NCBI GenBank assembly: GCA_963854835.1
Contig: OY978525.1
Coordinates: 22,148,253-22,212,252, forward strand
DNA: 64,000 nt
From: Megamerina dolium
Lineage: Eukaryota > Arthropoda > Insecta > Diptera > Megamerinidae
Direction: 5' to 3'
In this document: positions 62,441-64,000 of the stretch, piece after piece
Position numbering within the stretch: the first letter of the stretch is position 1
Layout of the letters: each line of letters opens with the position of its first letter
Notes under the pieces: model-generated
Database searches by the model: none
What the model saw: only the letters and a program-made list of their open reading frames with translations
What the model was told of the DNA's origin: nothing
Made by a program: the position numbers and the translations under genes

Positions 62441-62797
62441 GTGCCGTAGCTCAGTGGTTAGTGTGTTCGCCTTCTGATCTGTAGGTCGTGGGTTCAATCC
62501 CCGGCTGATGCATAACAAATTTAATATCGAAAAGATTTTTCTTTCGAATGGTACCCTCCTGTCGGCAAGCAATTGGCAATTCTTCCAACAGTAACAACTT
62601 GCCATGAAAAAGCTTCTTAAAGAACTCTGTGACAAAGCTCAGAAAAAGTGATGTCACAAGTGTTCTGCCGTTCGAAACCGGCTAAAATAAGTAGGTCCCT
62701 TCTAATACTGTCCAAATTTAAGACGCACAACAGTAATGGAAGAGAAGCTCGGCCAATGAGCCCTTTGGGGCTTTAAGTGCCACATATAAAAAATATA
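62441..62797 (+). mobile_element. tRNA-derived SINE, copy S5 (full length), nested in DINE copy 6
   Basis: Full head and body as in S2, with only scattered differences. TSD ATGTACAACTACC lies at 62415-62427 and 62798-62810 and is recognisable as DINE-like sequence on both sides. Between the left TSD and the SINE start lie 13 extra bases that are the exact reverse complement of the adjacent target. The tail is a short A-rich ACATATAAAAAATAT segment. Confidence 0.93.
62447..62500 (+). promoter_or_regulatory. Internal pol III promoter (A and B boxes) of SINE S5
   Basis: A box TAGCTCAGTGG at 62447-62457 and B box GGTTCAATCC at 62491-62500, both fitting the tRNA consensus, with 33 bases between them. 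Isotype is not assigned. Confidence 0.75.
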
Positions 62798-64000
62798 ATG
62801 TACAACTACCACATTAACCTAAGTATTAATTATGATTGTTCTAGACAGAAGATTGCAGGAGCTGCAGCTATCTCAATTTAAAACAAATACAGACATCCTG
62901 TATGGGAGCCACTATAAACAATAGACATGGCTAGCCCATTTCTTGTGGGTATATTTGCCCTTACAGTACTAATTCACACCTTAAATCTAGTTCTTCTACG
63001 CTGAATAGTTTGTAAGTTATGGCGGTTAAAATTTTTGTTTAATTTCCTTAACTTTGTATGGGAGCCCCAAAAAGGAGTGGGTGTGGCACACTTCTGCCAC
63101 TTCTCACACTTTCTGCCATATTATTTCCGACTAACATTTTAATCTAAGTGTCAACTATTGTTGTTCTTAACAGAAGATTGTAGAAGTTACAGCTGTTTCA
63201 ATTTAAAAGAAGTACAGACACTTTGTATGAGAGCTACGCTAAAAAGTAGTCGTGGCTCACCCACTTTTGGCGAGGTTATATAGTAGTATAATATAACTCC
63301 ATGTGCCGAATATTGTTGTCCCAAGTGGTATATTTTGTGAGTTATAGCAAGTTAAAGATTTTGAAAATTCCGAGGTTAGTCGCTTTGAATGCTTGGTGTG
63401 GGCGTGGCTATTGAGCGATCATGCCCGATATCAATCCCCTCCGTGCCCTTGGATCATAGATTACTTATGCCAAATTTCATCGAAATAGCTCAATATTTAC
63501 TCAAGTTATCGTGCGAACCAGCCAGGTGACAGACAGACGGACGGACGGACGGACGGACGGGCGGACGGACAGACATCGTTAAATCGAAAATTTAATCGAC
63601 GCTGATCTTTGTCCTATACAAAGTAGTGGAAGAAAAGGATGAATATACGAGCAAACTTTTTATATATACCTCTACATATGCAGGGTATAATTTGGTCGGC
63701 CCCAGCCGACTGTAAGGCCATTTTTTTTTTAATTCCTCCACTTTATATGTCATATTTTTGTATGGTTTCTCTCCGATTTCAGCAATTCGTGGATATATCA
63801 ATTCTTTGGTAAAAATAATTATATATAATATAGCAATTTTCAGCTCAGTAGCTTTATAATTATGGTGGTTATCATGCAACTAGAACTATTCCATGCATGA
63901 AGTACTTACTTTGGCGTATGAGACAGTGCAACTTCTGCATACACAATCAAATTTATAATCCACGCGTTCTAATTTCGTGGCAATGATTTGGGTATAGAGA

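Larger units (their letters stand above)
62008..63722 (-). mobile_element. DINE-1/mini-me-like element, copy 6, fold-back form
   Basis: The left end is the inverted stem-loop end (TCTCCTTACAGTCGGCTGGG). The body proceeds in inverted order through one or two tandem units to the (GTCY)n tract at about 63533-63575 and stops at CGACGCTGATC (63605), losing the hairpin end. It is then joined to a forward stem-loop end, 63607-63720 (CCTATACAAAGTAGTGGAAG to CCCAGCCGACTGTAAGG). The element therefore has the same end on both sides in inverted orientation. SINE S5 is nested at 62441-62797. Confidence 0.8.

Overview
The window is AT-rich, intron/intergenic-type DNA of a eukaryote. It contains no host protein gene, rRNA or functional tRNA that I can recognise; everything identifiable is a transposable element or a repeat. 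The element mix (DINE-1/mini-me-like elements with (GTCY)n microsatellites, RTE, Jockey and R1-clade non-LTR retrotransposons, Tc1/mariner relics, a tRNA-derived SINE) and the frequent TACATATGTATGTA-type runs suggest a higher fly (Cyclorrhapha), plausibly a tephritid fruit fly. That taxonomic placement is inference.

Layout. 1-6.3 kb: a doubly deleted RTE copy (1365-2930) and a 5'-truncated R1-clade element (4881-6318). 6.8-12.2 kb: a DINE-like element with an internal array of ~296-bp tandem units, split by an almost intact 3.36-kb RTE element (8298-11656) flanked by a 16-bp target-site duplication (TSD). 12.3-14.8 kb: two mariner relics, a 5'-truncated SINE with a 12-bp TSD, and a ~200-bp (TA)n tract. 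16.5-18.0 kb: a second DINE-like element. 19-24.3 kb: a MITE-like element, a mariner relic, a half-copy of a long inverted repeat, and two perfect hairpins. 26.3-30.1 kb: one DINE-like element inserted inside another. 31-34.5 kb: a SINE with TSD, a ~1-kb palindromic element, a candidate solo LTR and a non-LTR 3' relic. 35-39.2 kb: a DINE fragment, a mariner relic and a rearranged RTE copy. 39-48 kb: mostly featureless AT-rich DNA with a SINE and a mariner relic.

48.1-53.7 kb holds the best preserved structure: a full-length Jockey-clade element (48131-53667, 10-bp TSD, poly-A tail). Its ORF1 is split by a 1.0-kb 5'-truncated RTE insertion (49231-50239) with its own 10-bp TSD. Removing the insert and one TSD copy restores the ORF1 frame, and ORF2 overlaps ORF1 by ATGA. 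53.7-64 kb: a 736-bp MITE, a 49-bp tandem duplication, SINE relics, an (ACT)n tract next to a mariner relic, and a fold-back DINE-like element carrying a SINE whose 5' junction has a perfect 13-bp snap-back palindrome.

How the parts relate: the RTE is the only clearly young family (two copies encode the same RT/C-terminal region apart from the extreme end) and could have supplied its own machinery. Each SINE and DINE copy would have depended on enzymes supplied elsewhere. The nesting gives a relative age order: mariner relics are oldest by decay; DINE copies precede the RTE and SINE insertions within them; Jockey precedes the RTE inside it. I found no new multi-gene system. The most unusual signals are structural: internal satellite-like arrays in DINE elements, fold-back formation, snap-back palindromes, and RTE target sites that match the RTE tail.
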